DNA of 55,863 bases from Thermodesulfobacteriota bacterium. GTDB taxonomy: Bacteria; Desulfobacterota; UBA8473. Below are positions 14,968-22,792 of the stretch, one piece after another. The DNA lies in contig JBFLWQ010000023.1 of NCBI GenBank assembly GCA_040757775.1, forward strand, positions 1-55,863, in the 5' to 3' direction. How positions within the stretch are numbered: the first letter of the stretch is position 1; each line of letters begins with the position of its first letter. The translations under genes were made by a program, and so were the position numbers. The notes under the pieces are model-generated. The model was not told where the DNA came from. It saw nothing but the letters and a program-made list of their open reading frames with translations, and made no database searches.

Positions 14968-16332
14968 TCAATTAAAATCGTTTTCTATTTGATCTATCAA
15001 TTTTATTATTTCGTCTTGTTTTTCTTCCATAATTTCCTTAGCTTTGGCTTCTAGATTTAAACGCAATAAAGGTTCGGTATTAGATGACCTCAAGTTGAAC
15101 CTCCAATCAGGATATTCAATGGAGAGTCCATCTATGTGCTCTACTATAGCCTCTCTATATTTTTTCTCTATAATTTCCAATATCCTTTGTGTATTTCTGG
15201 CCTCTCTATTTATCTCCCCAGAGACAAAGTACCTGTTTTTCAGAGGAGCTACCAGTTCTGATAGTGTCTTTCCAGAGGCAGAGAGGATTTCCAACATTAC
15301 CATAAATGGTATCATCCCATTATCAGCATAGTAGTTGTCTCGAAAGTAATAATGGGCACTCGTCTCACCTGCGAATACCGCATCCTCGCGCCTCATTCTG
15401 TCCTTAAAAAAAGCATGACCGCACTTGTTGATTATCGGGATGCCACCGTTTTCTATGACTGTATCAATATTGGCCCAGGTAAGCCTTGGATCGAAGATTA
15501 TCTTACCTCCCGGGTGTCTCTTTAAGAAGGTTTTGGCCAAAAGGGCAGTAATAAAGTATCCCTGAATAAATTCCCCTGTCTCATCGAAGAAAAAACAACG
15601 GTCAGCATCAGCATCCCAGGCAACACCAAAATCGGCCCCTGTTTCTTTTATTCTGCTTATAGTTTCGTGACGATTCTCCGGTATAAGAGGATCAGGACGC
15701 CCTTTGGGGAAGCTTCCATCAGGAGTAAAATTGACCCCGATTATATCCAGTGGCATATCACCGGTTAATTTCTTAGCGACCTCTCCAGCTAGACCAAAGT
15801 TAGCATTGGCTACAATCTTTAGCGGTTTAACCTTATCAACGTCAATAAATGAGCGGACATGGACCATATAGTCTTCCATAATGTCTTTTGCAATTATCTG
15901 ACCTTTTTTCTTTGCAGATGTCTTTTTAGATTTAAGGACAATCCCCAGAATATCCTGAAGACCTGTATCAGAAGAGATAGGGATGGCTTCTTCTCTCACC
16001 ACCTTCATTCCATTGTACTGCGCCGGGTTATGAGAAGCCGAAATGGTAATTCCTCCGTCAAATCCATATGTTGCTACAGAAAAGTAAAGCATGTCAGTGG
16101 AGATGGTGCCGATGTCAATCACGTCAACCCCGATATCGTTTATTCCCTGGGCAGCAGCTCGCCATAGAGATGGAGATGAAAGCCGGACATCCTTTCCCAG
16201 GACTACCTCTTTAGGTTTCACGAACTCCACATATGCCTGAGCGATTCTGTAGACTGTTTCTTCATTGATCTCTTCGGGATATATCCCTCGAATGTCATAT
16301 GCCTTGAAGATTCGCTGAACAATATCAACCAT
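14968..16332 (-). CDS. Phosphomannomutase/phosphoglucomutase
   Basis: 454 residues of the alpha-D-phosphohexomutase family. The phosphoserine loop TISASHNPAQYNGMK (Ser100), metal loop DADADR, sugar-specificity loop GETSAHYYFRD and phosphate-binding RSSNTEP are all present and in order. It interconverts the 1- and 6-phosphates of mannose or glucose for polysaccharide and nucleotide-sugar synthesis. The specificity loop has GETSAH instead of the common GEMSGH, a modest deviation. Starts with ATG 16332; the 225 bases upstream hold a MITE-like inverted repeat. Confidence 0.9.
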   Translation of the reverse strand: MVDIVQRIFKAYDIRGIYPEEINEETVYRIAQAYVEFVKPKEVVLGKDVRLSSPSLWRAAAQGINDIGVDVIDIGTISTDMLYFSVATYGFDGGITISASHNPAQYNGMKVVREEAIPISSDTGLQDILGIVLKSKKTSAKKKGQIIAKDIMEDYMVHVRSFIDVDKVKPLKIVANANFGLAGEVAKKLTGDMPLDIIGVNFTPDGSFPKGRPDPLIPENRHETISRIKETGADFGVAWDADADRCFFFDETGEFIQGYFITALLAKTFLKRHPGGKIIFDPRLTWANIDTVIENGGIPIINKCGHAFFKDRMRREDAVFAGETSAHYYFRDNYYADNGMIPFMVMLEILSASGKTLSELVAPLKNRYFVSGEINREARNTQRILEIIEKKYREAIVEHIDGLSIEYPDWRFNLRSSNTEPLLRLNLEAKAKEIMEEKQDEIIKLIDQIENDFN

Positions 16333-16409
16333 AGCTTTTTCCTTTACTCAGTGAAAGCTTTGGAAAAGTATCCCTTTTCGCTTCAGCATACATTGAGACC
16401 TTTGAAAAA

Positions 16410-16510
16410 TACGCAGTTTGTCATTTCGACTGGAAGGAGAAATCTTATAACTTATTGATAAATAATAAGATTGCCACGTCGCTTCGCTCCTCGCAATGAC
16501 AGTTTGTATA
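16410..16510. repeat. MITE-like imperfect inverted repeat (type A)
   Basis: GTTTGTCATTTCGA (from 16410) and AGGAGAAATCTTAT on the left mirror AATAAGATTGCC and GCAATGACAGTTTG on the right. The right arm contains the module CACGTCGCTTCGCTCCTCGC (16475-16494), which I recall as a very common dispersed repeat in bacterial genomes. The element fills most of the gap between the phosphomutase and queuosine transporter genes. No coding sequence is seen in this gap. Confidence 0.55.
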
Positions 16511-16558
16511 GATTTTAAAGCTCTCACGTTGTTTCATTCCTATTAATCTATAAGAATT

Positions 16559-17239
16559 TTATCTTTTATATAGAATAAATCTGTTCAGGTACATGAAGGG
16601 AATATCAACAAGCCCCACAAGCCATTTTATTACAATAAGACCTGTGATTATTGGTTTGACTGGTTGAATCCCCCAGAAAGCAATGGTCACAAATAACATA
16701 GAGTCAACGATCATTGATGGCAATGAACTGAGTGCATTTCTCATCCATAGATGTTTCCCTCTCGTGACTCGCTTAAACAAATCATAAATATAAGCATCAA
16801 GGTTTTCACTAACCAAAAAAGCGATCCATGATGCCAAAATTATTCTTGGAACCAAACCAATAATCGAAGACAATGCCTTTTGATCTGTCCAGAAAGGTGC
16901 TGCAGGCAGGGAGAGTATTAACCATGAAAAGATAGCGACAGCAACGTGGGCAAAGAACGTGATAAATATCATTCGATGCGTTTCCCTTCTTCCAAATTTT
17001 TCGTTAACAATGTCGGTCAGAAGGAAGGTTACTGAAAAAATAAGCACTACTGCAGGTGCAAAGAAATCTGCAAAGCCCAAATGAAATGTTGCAATCTTTG
17101 AAGCAGCTAAATTACTAAATATTGTAAAAACAGCAAACAGCACTATTAGGAAATCCGGCTTATTGCACCTTTTCGCATACCAGGAACCCATCAAGGTTAA
17201 AGCGCTAACCAGAATAATCCACATAAATATTACTACCAT
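16559..17239 (-). CDS. Queuosine precursor transporter (YhhQ/DUF165)
   Basis: 226 residues with about six membrane-spanning segments and the family marks NLAASKIA, LTDIVNEKFGRRETHR, ASWIAFLVSENLDAYIYDLFK and SLPSMIVDSMLFVTIAF. The YhhQ/QPTR family imports queuine or preQ precursors used to make the tRNA wobble base queuosine. Its 5' neighbour at 17256 ends 16 bases before the start, so they may be co-transcribed. The start ATG at 17239 gives the usual family length. Confidence 0.88.
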   Translation of the reverse strand: MVVIFMWIILVSALTLMGSWYAKRCNKPDFLIVLFAVFTIFSNLAASKIATFHLGFADFFAPAVVLIFSVTFLLTDIVNEKFGRRETHRMIFITFFAHVAVAIFSWLILSLPAAPFWTDQKALSSIIGLVPRIILASWIAFLVSENLDAYIYDLFKRVTRGKHLWMRNALSSLPSMIVDSMLFVTIAFWGIQPVKPIITGLIVIKWLVGLVDIPFMYLNRFILYKR

Positions 17240-17255
17240 AGCGAGATACTACCTT

Positions 17256-17762
17256 TCAGACATCCATTTCTTCAAAGAATATCTCACAACAGCTATCACC
17301 TGCTGTCATCAATCTGCCGTGAGATACCCTGATCTTTGGGTTAACCAACTCTGCTGCCGTCTCTTCAAAACTAGCCATAGCTTCACAGAAAGTGTGGGGA
17401 ATATCCAGGTCAGGGAACCACAGGCATGGTGAGAACAATCTATAGGCTACTTTTTTGGGTGACATCCTCTCCAATTCAACTTTGTAACCTATTATATCTC
17501 CGGTGGCTAACTTAAAATAGCTGGCAAGCGACCAGGCATCGTTGCCTGTTATCCCAAATGCCTTCATCGCCGGTCTAACAAACTTCTTTGCGTTCTCTTT
17601 CATAAAGTCTGATAGAATCTCACAGGTTTTCTCTTCCCCCAGGTTTTTATACATAGCTTTTACCAGGTTTTCAAAATACCTCCAGCCGGTATTATTTGAT
17701 GCCTTAATCTTCCTGATTTCAGGCCAGTCTTTTTCCGACAGCTTCGGCATTTCCTTTTCCAT
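17256..17762 (-). CDS. L-2-amino-thiazoline-4-carboxylic acid hydrolase-like protein
   Basis: 168 residues resembling the ATC_hydrolase family (PF14196): helical N-terminus, a central FGITGNDAWSLASYFKLATGDIIGYKVELE segment, and a cysteine-containing C-terminus (LVNPKIRVSHGRLMTAGDSCCEIFF) comparable to the GDxxCEF ending of the family. In Pseudomonas such enzymes open the thiazoline ring to S-carbamoyl-cysteine. In anaerobes the family is broad and mostly of unknown function, so the reaction should not be assumed. ATG at 17762 with an upstream GGAGG ribosome-binding site. Confidence 0.65.
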   Translation of the reverse strand: MEKEMPKLSEKDWPEIRKIKASNNTGWRYFENLVKAMYKNLGEEKTCEILSDFMKENAKKFVRPAMKAFGITGNDAWSLASYFKLATGDIIGYKVELERMSPKKVAYRLFSPCLWFPDLDIPHTFCEAMASFEETAAELVNPKIRVSHGRLMTAGDSCCEIFFEEMDV

Positions 17763-18210
17763 GATTCTTACCTCCTTCTAGGGATGTTCTTTATTCTTTA
17801 TCCAACCCCTCTACATATTGCCTCTGTCAATACCTGTAAGCGTTCAAGCGGAGCGGCATTTTGGGTATCGGGCTGGCGGACGTATGACCAATTTTCAAGT
17901 AGCTACAAAATATTCCTCATTTTGAATAAAATTGAAGGTGATTGTAAAGGATAGACTCGGTCTAACAAGCTGATTGAATGACATTCCTAATAGTTCGGAC
18001 ATATTTTTACCACATAGTCGAAATTGCACCTAACGGGCTGGTGGATGAGCGAAGTGCCCCTTTAGAGGCATTTGGGTTTCAGCCGTTTATTAGGTTGATA
18101 GCTTTTATGGCTTGATTATTGATTAAAACCCTAGTGGTGTCAAGGATTTTCTCATGTATGTTCCTTCCTGTTCCGCGATGGACTGGTGGAATAGAAAAAA
18201 ATAAAACCCT
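17763..18210. other. Gene desert with degenerate, possibly attC-like or cassette-derived sequence
   Basis: No credible gene is seen. Three fragments recall integron recombination-site arms: AGCGTTCAAGCGGAGCGGC (near 17839), GTCTAACAAGCTG (near 17960) and CACCTAACGGGCTGG (near 18027). AACGGGCTG (18032-18040) pairs with CAGCCGTT (18080-18087), one bulged G, enclosing TGCC/GGCA. The right-hand consensus GTTRRRY is not clear, so a functional attC site is not claimed. Confidence 0.25.
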
Positions 18211-18212
18211 CC

Positions 18213-18298
18213 ACCGTCATTCCTGCTGAGGCGGGAATCTAGCACTTTTAAATGTATTCACCTGCTTTCTGGATTCCGGATCAAGTCCGGAATGACAA
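18213..18298. repeat. MITE-like inverted repeat (type B, copy 1)
   Basis: GTCATTCC near 18216 and GGAATGAC near 18290 form the ends. Inside are GCGGGAATCTAG and CTGGATTCC. A longer relative lies at 34126-34237 with the same ends and internal modules. From about 18299 to 18500 the sequence continues with repeat-like GAATGAGGGTTTCCC and GGCGGGAAACC pieces and no convincing gene. Confidence 0.55.
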
Positions 18299-18525
18299 AA
18301 GAGATGTGTAATTACTGCGAAAGTGGAAACAACCAGGTTATTTTCATGCTTCGTGATGCCCCACGGGGAATGAGGGTTTCCCACATAGGCGGGAAACCAG
18401 TAAAATCAGGTAGCTGGATTCCTGTTTCCTGCTTTCGTGGAGATAAATCTACTCCAAGCGGAAGCAAGGGCAGGGAAGGCTGATTATTAGCCTAGCAAAA
18501 AAATAAAAATTATTTTAATTTTTTC

Positions 18526-18554
18526 TTGACATCAAGAATATAAGAATGTATATT
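18526..18554 (+). promoter_or_regulatory. Promoter of the dcw (division and cell wall) operon
   Basis: Perfect -35 TTGACA (18526-18531) and -10 TATATT (18549-18554) are separated by 17 bases, giving a start near 18561. It is the strongest promoter visible in the window and precedes mraZ. Confidence 0.8.
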
Positions 18555-18562
18555 CGTCCCAC

Positions 18563-18580
18563 AAAGTGGTATAAAGTGGT
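18563..18580 (+). promoter_or_regulatory. MraZ-binding boxes
   Basis: Two direct repeats AAAGTGG (18563-18569 and 18573-18579) have a ten-base period, with a degenerate third (around 18585-18590). AAAGTGK boxes at ten-base spacing are the reported MraZ operator type. Position at the predicted +1 fits autorepression of the operon. Confidence 0.65.
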
Positions 18581-18618
18581 ATTGTATGGTAAGTATAGGC
18601 ACAGGGGGGTGTGTTGTC

Positions 18619-19059
18619 GTGTTTCGTGGTAGATACGAGCATACTATAGATTCAAAAGGCAGGGTGAGTCTTCCGGTAAAATTTAGGGAAGTCCTAAACG
18701 AGAGATACGATGATAGGTTGGTTATTACCAACTTTGATGGCTGTCTAGTCGCCTATCCTTTTGATGAATGGCGACTTTTAGAAGATAAGGTTAGTTCTAT
18801 GTCAATAGTAAAAAAGGATGTTAAATCCTTTCAACGCTTCTTTATCTCTGGAGCAACAGAATGTACCATAGATAAACAGGGAAGGATACTCCTGCCCCCC
18901 ACTTTAAGGGCGTATGCTAAATTGGAGAAAGATATTGTCTTTGCAGGGATGACAAAGAAGATCGAAATCTGGAGTAAGGAAAAATGGGAACAGGAGATTG
19001 CTAAGGCTAAAGAAAATTTTGATGAGATAAGTGATGCCTTGGGGGAATTGGGTTTATAG
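18619..19059 (+). CDS. mraZ: Transcriptional regulator MraZ
   Basis: A dimeric-repeat AbrB-fold DNA-binding protein that controls the dcw operon. Family core FRGRYEHTIDSKGRVSLPVKFRE starts the first half, and ATECTIDKQGRILLPPTLRAYA the second. Both carry the DxxGR DNA-contact signature. The GTG at 18619 is chosen: it gives the normal VFRGRYE start and lies eight bases after AGGGGGGT. The in-frame ATG at 18586 would add 11 residues with no homologous counterpart. The 3' end overlaps nothing, and the STAS gene starts 22 bases later. Confidence 0.93.
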   Translation: MFRGRYEHTIDSKGRVSLPVKFREVLNERYDDRLVITNFDGCLVAYPFDEWRLLEDKVSSMSIVKKDVKSFQRFFISGATECTIDKQGRILLPPTLRAYAKLEKDIVFAGMTKKIEIWSKEKWEQEIAKAKENFDEISDALGELGL

Positions 19060-19081
19060 TCTGCCGTCAGGAGAGAGACTT

Positions 19082-19423
19082 GTGTTAACCCAAAGATATA
19101 TAAATGACATTTTGATCATCGATGCTAATGGAGATGTTGGCATTGAAGAGATGGAGGAAATAAAGAATGTTATTTCATCTCTTATGGATAAGGATAAGCA
19201 CAAGGTTGTACTTAGTTTAAAAAATACCAAACATATCAATTACTTGACTATCAACATTCTTGTAGAAAGACTCCAAAGATTAAGACAGTATCACGGTGAT
19301 TTAAAATTAGTTGGAGTGAGTGATTATCTGAGGAATATTTTCAAGGTAGCAGATGCTGATAAAGAATTTAATAGTTATGATTTCGTAGAGAATGCGGTAA
19401 AGAGCTTTGGGGAAGAGGAGTAA
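19082..19423 (+). CDS. Single-domain STAS protein without canonical phosphoacceptor
   Basis: 113 residues from GTG 19082, eight bases after AGGAG (19069-19073). An in-frame ATG at 19031 lies inside mraZ and is less likely. The fold is that of SpoIIAA-like anti-sigma factor antagonists: INDILIIDANGDVGIEE, VVLSLKNTKHINYLTINILVERLQRL, LKLVGVSDYLRNIFKV. In SpoIIAA-type proteins the loop contains DSSG with the phosphorylated Ser. Here the loop is INYLTIN, so partner-switching by phosphorylation of that Ser is not possible in the usual way. It sits between mraZ and rsmH, a place normally without a gene. Confidence 0.8.
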   Translation: MLTQRYINDILIIDANGDVGIEEMEEIKNVISSLMDKDKHKVVLSLKNTKHINYLTINILVERLQRLRQYHGDLKLVGVSDYLRNIFKVADADKEFNSYDFVENAVKSFGEEE

Positions 19424-20354
19424 GATTGAACATCTTCCAGTAATGGTAAAAGAAGTAGTCAGATACCTGAACTGCCAGCAGGACGGGATTTATATAGATG
19501 GGACATTGGGCAGTGGAGGCCATTCATTAGAGATATTAAAGTGCAGTTCACCAAATGGCAGATTGATTGGAATAGATTGGGATGAAGATGCAATTACAGT
19601 TGCCAAAAACAGATTAAATCATTTTCAGGGTCGGGTAACGATAATCTATGATAATTTTAAGAACATTGGAAGCATTGTAAAAAATCTAAAAGTAAATGAG
19701 GTTGATGGGATATTACTTGATTTAGGGGTATCTTCAATTCAACTGGAGAATGAAGAGAGGGGTTTTAGCTTTAAACTTGAAGGCCCAATCGATATGCGCA
19801 TGGACAAAAGCTCCATACTCAAGGCATTTGATTTGGTCAATTTCCTTTCCACACCTGAACTTGAACGGATGTTGTGGAACTATGGTGAAGAACGTTTTGG
19901 GAAAAGGATTGCGCGATCTATTGCAGATTACAGAAAACACAAACCGATATCTACAACCGTAGAATTGGCAGATATTGTTAGCGCTGCAATTCCATCCGGA
20001 TTTCGTCCAAAAAGAATCCATCCGGCTACTAAGACCTTCCAGGCTATTAGGATTGCTCTCAATGATGAATTGAGAAACCTTGAAACTGCTATTCAGGTAG
20101 GTGTTGATCTCCTAAAAAAAGGGAGTAAGTTTTGTGTCATATCCTTTCACTCCCTTGAGGATAGGGTCGTCAAACAGTCCTTTAAAGCACTAGAGAAAAG
20201 ATGCATCTGTCCCCCTGATATGCCGGAATGTAATTGTCAAAAGGAGAGTAAGGTCAAAGTATTGACAAGAAAGCCAATCCTTCCATCGGAGGATGAGGTA
20301 AGGAAAAACCCCAGGTCTAGAAGTGCAAAGTTAAGGGTTGCTGAAAGGGTATAA
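19407..20354 (+). CDS. rsmH: 16S rRNA m4C1402 methyltransferase RsmH (MraW)
   Basis: About 315 residues. SAM-binding DGTLGSGGHS, IGIDWDEDA, LDLGVSSIQL, ERGFSFKLEGPIDMRMD, and the C-terminal FCVISFHSLEDRVVK and NPRSRSAKLRVAE are all classic RsmH motifs. It N4-methylates C1402 of 16S rRNA. The reading frame opens at TTG 19407, overlapping the STAS gene by 17 bases with a poor ribosome-binding site. The homologous region starts at IEHLPVMVKEV, and the AGGAG at 19415-19420 is ideally spaced for an ATT codon at 19425, a possible rare AUU start. Confidence 0.93.
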   Translation: MGKRSKIEHLPVMVKEVVRYLNCQQDGIYIDGTLGSGGHSLEILKCSSPNGRLIGIDWDEDAITVAKNRLNHFQGRVTIIYDNFKNIGSIVKNLKVNEVDGILLDLGVSSIQLENEERGFSFKLEGPIDMRMDKSSILKAFDLVNFLSTPELERMLWNYGEERFGKRIARSIADYRKHKPISTTVELADIVSAAIPSGFRPKRIHPATKTFQAIRIALNDELRNLETAIQVGVDLLKKGSKFCVISFHSLEDRVVKQSFKALEKRCICPPDMPECNCQKESKVKVLTRKPILPSEDEVRKNPRSRSAKLRVAERV

Positions 20355-20376
20355 CTTTTTATTTTAAGGAGGTTTT

Positions 20377-20736
20377 ATGCAAGGCACAATTGCAGAAAGG
20401 CTTATCTTCAACAAATTCGACAAGAGTATTTCAAAGAAACTGTCTCCAAATGGGCGCATAAATACAAAGGATTCAAGTACGATTGGAATGTCTCTGATTG
20501 TTGCTGCTGTCTTGATTTTTTCTTCTCTATTTTATGTATGGCCCCATGTCCAGGTTGTCAACCTGGGCTATGAAATCAGTCAGGCAAAAAAAGAGAAAAA
20601 CGAACTACTCCAAATGAATAAGAAATTGAAATTAGAGATAGCTACTCTGACATCGCCATACCATGTTGAAGATATAGCAAAGAAAGAGCTAAGACTGACA
20701 TCTCCTAAACCAGACCAATTGGTTATAATAAGATGA
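20377..20736 (+). CDS. ftsL: Cell division protein FtsL
   Basis: 119 residues, a bitopic inner-membrane protein. A cytoplasmic N-terminus of about 35 residues precedes one membrane helix (about 36-56, MSLIVAAVLIFSSLFYVW). A periplasmic coiled-coil segment follows (YEISQAKKEKNELLQMNKKLKLEI), ending with the conserved IAKKELRL pattern. It forms the divisome complex with FtsB and FtsQ and activates FtsWI. Identified from architecture and its position between rsmH and ftsI. AGGAGG lies seven bases upstream. The stop overlaps the ftsI start (ATGA). Confidence 0.85.
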   Translation: MQGTIAERLIFNKFDKSISKKLSPNGRINTKDSSTIGMSLIVAAVLIFSSLFYVWPHVQVVNLGYEISQAKKEKNELLQMNKKLKLEIATLTSPYHVEDIAKKELRLTSPKPDQLVIIR

Positions 20737-22748
20737 CTGATAAGGCAAAAAAATGGTTGAAATTTAGAATATTTATTATTTTCGTAGTTTTTATTATGAC
20801 AACTGTTGCAATCTCAGTCAAGGCTTATCAACTCCAGATAGTGAAAAATCAAAGGCTTAGTCAGCTGGCTGAAAGACAGTATCGGAAGGTTATATCTGTA
20901 GTCCCCAAAAGAGGGGTCATATATGATCGAAATAGAGAAGAAATTGCAATAAGTATCGATGTAGATTCTATCTACGCTGAACCTGTAAAGATAACAGACC
21001 CATATAAAACTGCAAAAGAATTGTCACCAATTCTCAAAGTGAGCGAAAAAGAACTGGAAAGAAAATTAACTGTTAAAAAACCCTTTACCTGGGTTAGTAG
21101 AAGGGTATCTCCAGACCAATCAATAAAGGTGAAGAACCTGAGCCTTAGTGGTATCGATTTCATTAAAGAAGCCAGAAGATTTTATCCGAATCGTGAAACA
21201 GCCGGAAATATTATCGGATTTGCTGGATTGGATTCCAGGGGATTGGAAGGTCTGGAACTTCAATATAACGATTATCTTAAAGGAGAGACCACATCCTCAG
21301 TTGTAGAAAGGGATGCTCTGGGAAGAGTAATATTGAGCCACGGTCTGAAACAAGGGAATGAAGAAGCGGGTAATGATTTAGTACTTACTATAGACAAAAC
21401 TATTCAGTACATAGCCGAAAAAGAACTAAAAGAGGCAGTTGCCAGAGCCAGAGCTAAGAGCGGGGTTATTGTTGCGATGAATCCTAAAACTGGCGAGATG
21501 CTGGCTATTGCTATTGAACCTCAGTTTAATCCAAACATCTTCGGGAAGTATCCCCCCTCTTTTTGGAGAAATAGAGCGGTTACTGACTGCTTTGAACCTG
21601 GTTCAACCTTTAAGGTTTTTTTAGCATCAGCGGCATTAGAAAAAGGTATTGTGTCCCCAAAAGACACCTTCTTTTGTGAAAATGGTTCATACAATGTGGC
21701 TAGAAGAACTATTCATGATACTCATTCCTATGGTTGGTTGAGCTTGCAGGACATAATAAAATTTTCCAGTAACATAGGTGCAGGCAAGATAGGGGAAAGA
21801 CTTGGAAGGGAAACATTATATGAATACATAAGGAAATTTGGTTTTGGAGAAAAAACAGGTATAGATTTGCCAGGGGAAACTTCGGGACAGGTTCGTCCGA
21901 CCAATGAGTGGTCCCAGATTGCCGTTAATACAATTTCTTTCGGGCAGGGGGTCTCAGTTTCTGCCATTCAATTAATCAGGGGGTTGTCTGCGATTGCTAA
22001 CAAAGGGGATTTAATGAAACCATACATAGTGAAACAGATTGTTTCTCCCGAAGGTAAAATTATTAAAGAGTTCAGCCCGCAGGTAGTAAGGAGGGTCATT
22101 TCCGAAAAAACAGCCAGAGATGTTACATCTATCATGAAAACTACAGTGCTCCAGGGCGGAACAGGTACCAAGGCATCTATGGACGGATATGAGGTCGCTG
22201 GCAAGACTGGAACAGCCCAGAAGCCCAATCCATCTTTAGGTGGTTATTTTAACGATAAGTATATAGCACTGTTTATGGGATTCACCCCTGCTGATGATCC
22301 TAATGTAGCAATATTGGTGTTGATTGACGAGCCCAGAGGGCTTTTTTATGGGGGTGATGTTGCTGCGCCAGTGTTTAAGAAAGTTGCGGAAGAAACTCTG
22401 CATTACATGGGGGTACTTCCTAGCAAGGTTGTTGCCCAGGATAATCATACCCCTTCTGAAGTATTAAGTAAACTCAAGAAATCTGATGGCTTAAAAAAGG
22501 ATGCAGCCATTAAAGAGGAAGGAACGGTTAAATCCAGTACTGAATCAGTGCGGGATAAATCTGAAAAGTTTGTTATGCCTGATTTTACCGGGATGAGTAT
22601 TAGACAGATACTTAGAGTAATACACGATTCTAAAATAGATATCAGAATCATAGGAAGTGGCAGGGCAGTTGAACAGAGTTTAAAGCCAGGAAGCATAGTC
22701 AATGATGGGGAAAAGTGTTGGGTTAAATTCCAGCAGCCATCGTCGTAG
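20733..22748 (+). CDS. ftsI: Penicillin-binding protein 3 (FtsI), PASTA-bearing
   Basis: 671 residues. One N-terminal membrane helix (about 11-31) is followed by the dimerisation domain (RGVIYDRNREEIAIS) and a transpeptidase domain with the active-site STFK (Ser291-Lys294), SSN (345-347) and KTGTAQ (491-496). A PASTA domain occupies about 610-668 (VMPDFTGMSIRQILRVI). It crosslinks septal peptidoglycan with FtsW. The PASTA tail is more typical of Gram-positive PBPs and spore-type SpoVD but also occurs in Desulfobacterota. The stop codon is embedded in a perfect 13-bp inverted repeat. Confidence 0.94.
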   Translation: MTDKAKKWLKFRIFIIFVVFIMTTVAISVKAYQLQIVKNQRLSQLAERQYRKVISVVPKRGVIYDRNREEIAISIDVDSIYAEPVKITDPYKTAKELSPILKVSEKELERKLTVKKPFTWVSRRVSPDQSIKVKNLSLSGIDFIKEARRFYPNRETAGNIIGFAGLDSRGLEGLELQYNDYLKGETTSSVVERDALGRVILSHGLKQGNEEAGNDLVLTIDKTIQYIAEKELKEAVARARAKSGVIVAMNPKTGEMLAIAIEPQFNPNIFGKYPPSFWRNRAVTDCFEPGSTFKVFLASAALEKGIVSPKDTFFCENGSYNVARRTIHDTHSYGWLSLQDIIKFSSNIGAGKIGERLGRETLYEYIRKFGFGEKTGIDLPGETSGQVRPTNEWSQIAVNTISFGQGVSVSAIQLIRGLSAIANKGDLMKPYIVKQIVSPEGKIIKEFSPQVVRRVISEKTARDVTSIMKTTVLQGGTGTKASMDGYEVAGKTGTAQKPNPSLGGYFNDKYIALFMGFTPADDPNVAILVLIDEPRGLFYGGDVAAPVFKKVAEETLHYMGVLPSKVVAQDNHTPSEVLSKLKKSDGLKKDAAIKEEGTVKSSTESVRDKSEKFVMPDFTGMSIRQILRVIHDSKIDIRIIGSGRAVEQSLKPGSIVNDGEKCWVKFQQPSS

Positions 22749-22775
22749 GGGCAAACCTATGTGTTTGCCCCTACG
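22744..22775. repeat. Perfect 13-bp inverted repeat containing the ftsI stop codon
   Basis: CGTAGGGGCAAAC (22744-22756) and GTTTGCCCCTACG (22763-22775) are perfectly complementary around a CTATGT loop. The ftsI TAG (22746-22748) is inside the left arm. It could be a dispersed repeat that landed at the gene end, or a partial terminator or RNA-processing site that tunes murE. No T run follows. Confidence 0.7.
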
Positions 22776-22792
22776 ATTCACGAGGCAGACAA

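Noticed and set aside
18027-18095. Functional attC recombination site
   Set aside because: The left RYYYAAC-type box is present, but no proper GTTRRRY partner is found at the right end.
18292-18483. 63-codon frame in the spacer upstream of mraZ
   Set aside because: It overlaps the end of a dispersed inverted repeat and consists of repeat-like, low-complexity sequence without a ribosome-binding site.
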